From an uncultured Spirochaetaceae bacterium (GTDB lineage Bacteria > Spirochaetota > Spirochaetia > SZUA-6 > Bin103): a DNA stretch of 5,539 nt. The stretch is from contig CAJWOB010000194.1 of NCBI GenBank assembly GCA_913043885.1, forward strand, positions 1 through 5,539. The letters run 5' to 3'. Positions 5,036-5,539 of the stretch are shown here, in pieces; position 1 is the first letter of the stretch, and each line of letters begins with the position of its first letter. Made by a program: the position numbers and the translations under genes. The notes under the pieces are model-generated. The model was not told the DNA's origin. It was given only the letters and a program-made list of their open reading frames with translations, and searched no databases.

Positions 5036-5539
5036 TTCGGTCATGTCATAGCGGCTATGAAGGATCATGTACCAAGCGATGCTGTTATTACAGTCGATGC
5101 CGGAAGTTTTTCGAGCTGGCTGCATCTTAAATATCCATTCAAGTTGACACAAAATTTGCTCGGATCAGAGTGCGGTGCCATGGGGATGAGTATTCCGGCA
5201 GCGGTCGCGGCAGCAATTCGTCATCCTAATCGGCGTGTCGTTGCTGTCGTCGGTGACGGGGGAGCTCTTATGACCGCTTACGAACTTGCGACCGCCATGG
5301 CATACGGTGTTAAAAATCTCTGCATCGTCATTTCGAACAATAACGCCTACGGGACCATCCGCTTCCATCAAGAAACGCACTACCCAGGCCGCCCGCATGC
5401 GACGGACTTGGTGAATCCGAACTTTGCGATGTTGGCGCAGGCATTCGGGGCCAAAGGATTGATTATCGAAAGGCCCGAGGATGCCGGCGCCGTAATGGCG
5501 GAAGCAATGAGTGCGGACGTTCCGGTAATTGTTGAGGCG
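5024..5539 (+). CDS. ThDP-dependent enzyme, acetolactate-synthase-like, C-terminal domain only (both ends missing)
   Basis: The 172 codons to the window edge encode the ThDP-binding (PYR-partner, C-terminal) domain of the IlvB/POX-like superfamily. The thiamine-diphosphate signature is complete: V-A-x5-P-x4-V-x-V-x-GDGG at 5204-5263 fits the PROSITE TPP-enzyme pattern. The Mg/diphosphate motif continues as GDG (5252-5260) and then NNNAYGT 28 residues later (from 5336). ITVDAGSFSSWL, SECGAMGMSIPAAVAAA and HYPGRPHATDLVNPNF are blocks typical of acetolactate synthase, glyoxylate carboligase and related decarboxylases. The PYR and central domains, about 350 residues, are absent, and no start codon with a ribosome site lies in front, so the fragment cannot work alone. 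Codon use (GTT, ATT, AAT, TTG) differs from every other gene here, which points to another genome or genomic region. The exact reaction cannot be assigned from this domain. The left boundary is approximate. Confidence 0.5.

Noticed and set aside
4298..5539. A genuine bifunctional sulfatase/ThDP enzyme
   Set aside because: The amber codon, the missing sulfatase second half, the missing ThDP-enzyme PYR and central domains and the abrupt composition change all argue against a functional fusion.

Overview
The window is GC-rich bacterial DNA (about 70% or more in the lines I counted by hand) up to roughly position 5015. There it joins a visibly poorer segment of about 53% GC over 5041-5539, counted by hand. 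The dense packing, 4-nt gene overlaps, GTG and TTG starts and lack of Shine-Dalgarno sites fit a high-GC bacterium. Exported enzymes with Sec-type leaders suggest Pseudomonadota or a similar group, but I see no taxonomic marker and the source may be metagenomic.

Layout, left to right. Positions 1-948 (minus) hold the N-terminal 316 residues of a TIM-barrel protein resembling the glycoside-hydrolase-like GHL10 group, cut by the window edge. Positions 949-1056 are a short spacer. It carries a -10-like box just before that gene and a degenerate copy of the 3' end of the next gene. Positions 1057-4273 (minus) are a tight three-gene operon, transcribed from right to left. First comes a 249-aa protein with an internal repeat and no firm function. 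Two paralogous exported alpha/beta hydrolases (410 and 413 aa, secretory-lipase type) follow. Each hydrolase start is a non-ATG codon inside a 4-nt overlap with the stop of the gene before it (TTGA and GTGA), which suggests translational coupling.

Positions 4274-4297 form a 24-bp divergent gap with a near-palindromic AGGATATGCT. This supplies a -10-like hexamer in each direction, each exactly 7 nt from the facing ATG, and so looks like a shared promoter for two leaderless messages.

On the plus strand from 4298 lies the N-terminal half of a formylglycine-type sulfatase, broken by an in-frame amber codon at 4382-4384. Near 5009-5035 the sulfatase sequence stops and continues in frame into the C-terminal, thiamine-diphosphate-binding domain of an acetolactate-synthase-like enzyme, which runs off the right edge. 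The sharp change in composition and codon use at this point indicates a rearrangement or, at least as likely, an assembly chimera.

Taken together, the intact genes look like an accessory hydrolytic locus (ester hydrolysis outside the cytoplasm, possible glycoside cleavage, a formerly adjacent sulfatase). I do not see a clearly new multi-gene system. The items most worth following are the symmetric divergent promoter, the sulfatase/ThDP junction, the amber codon and the relic 3' tail of a possible third lipase copy.
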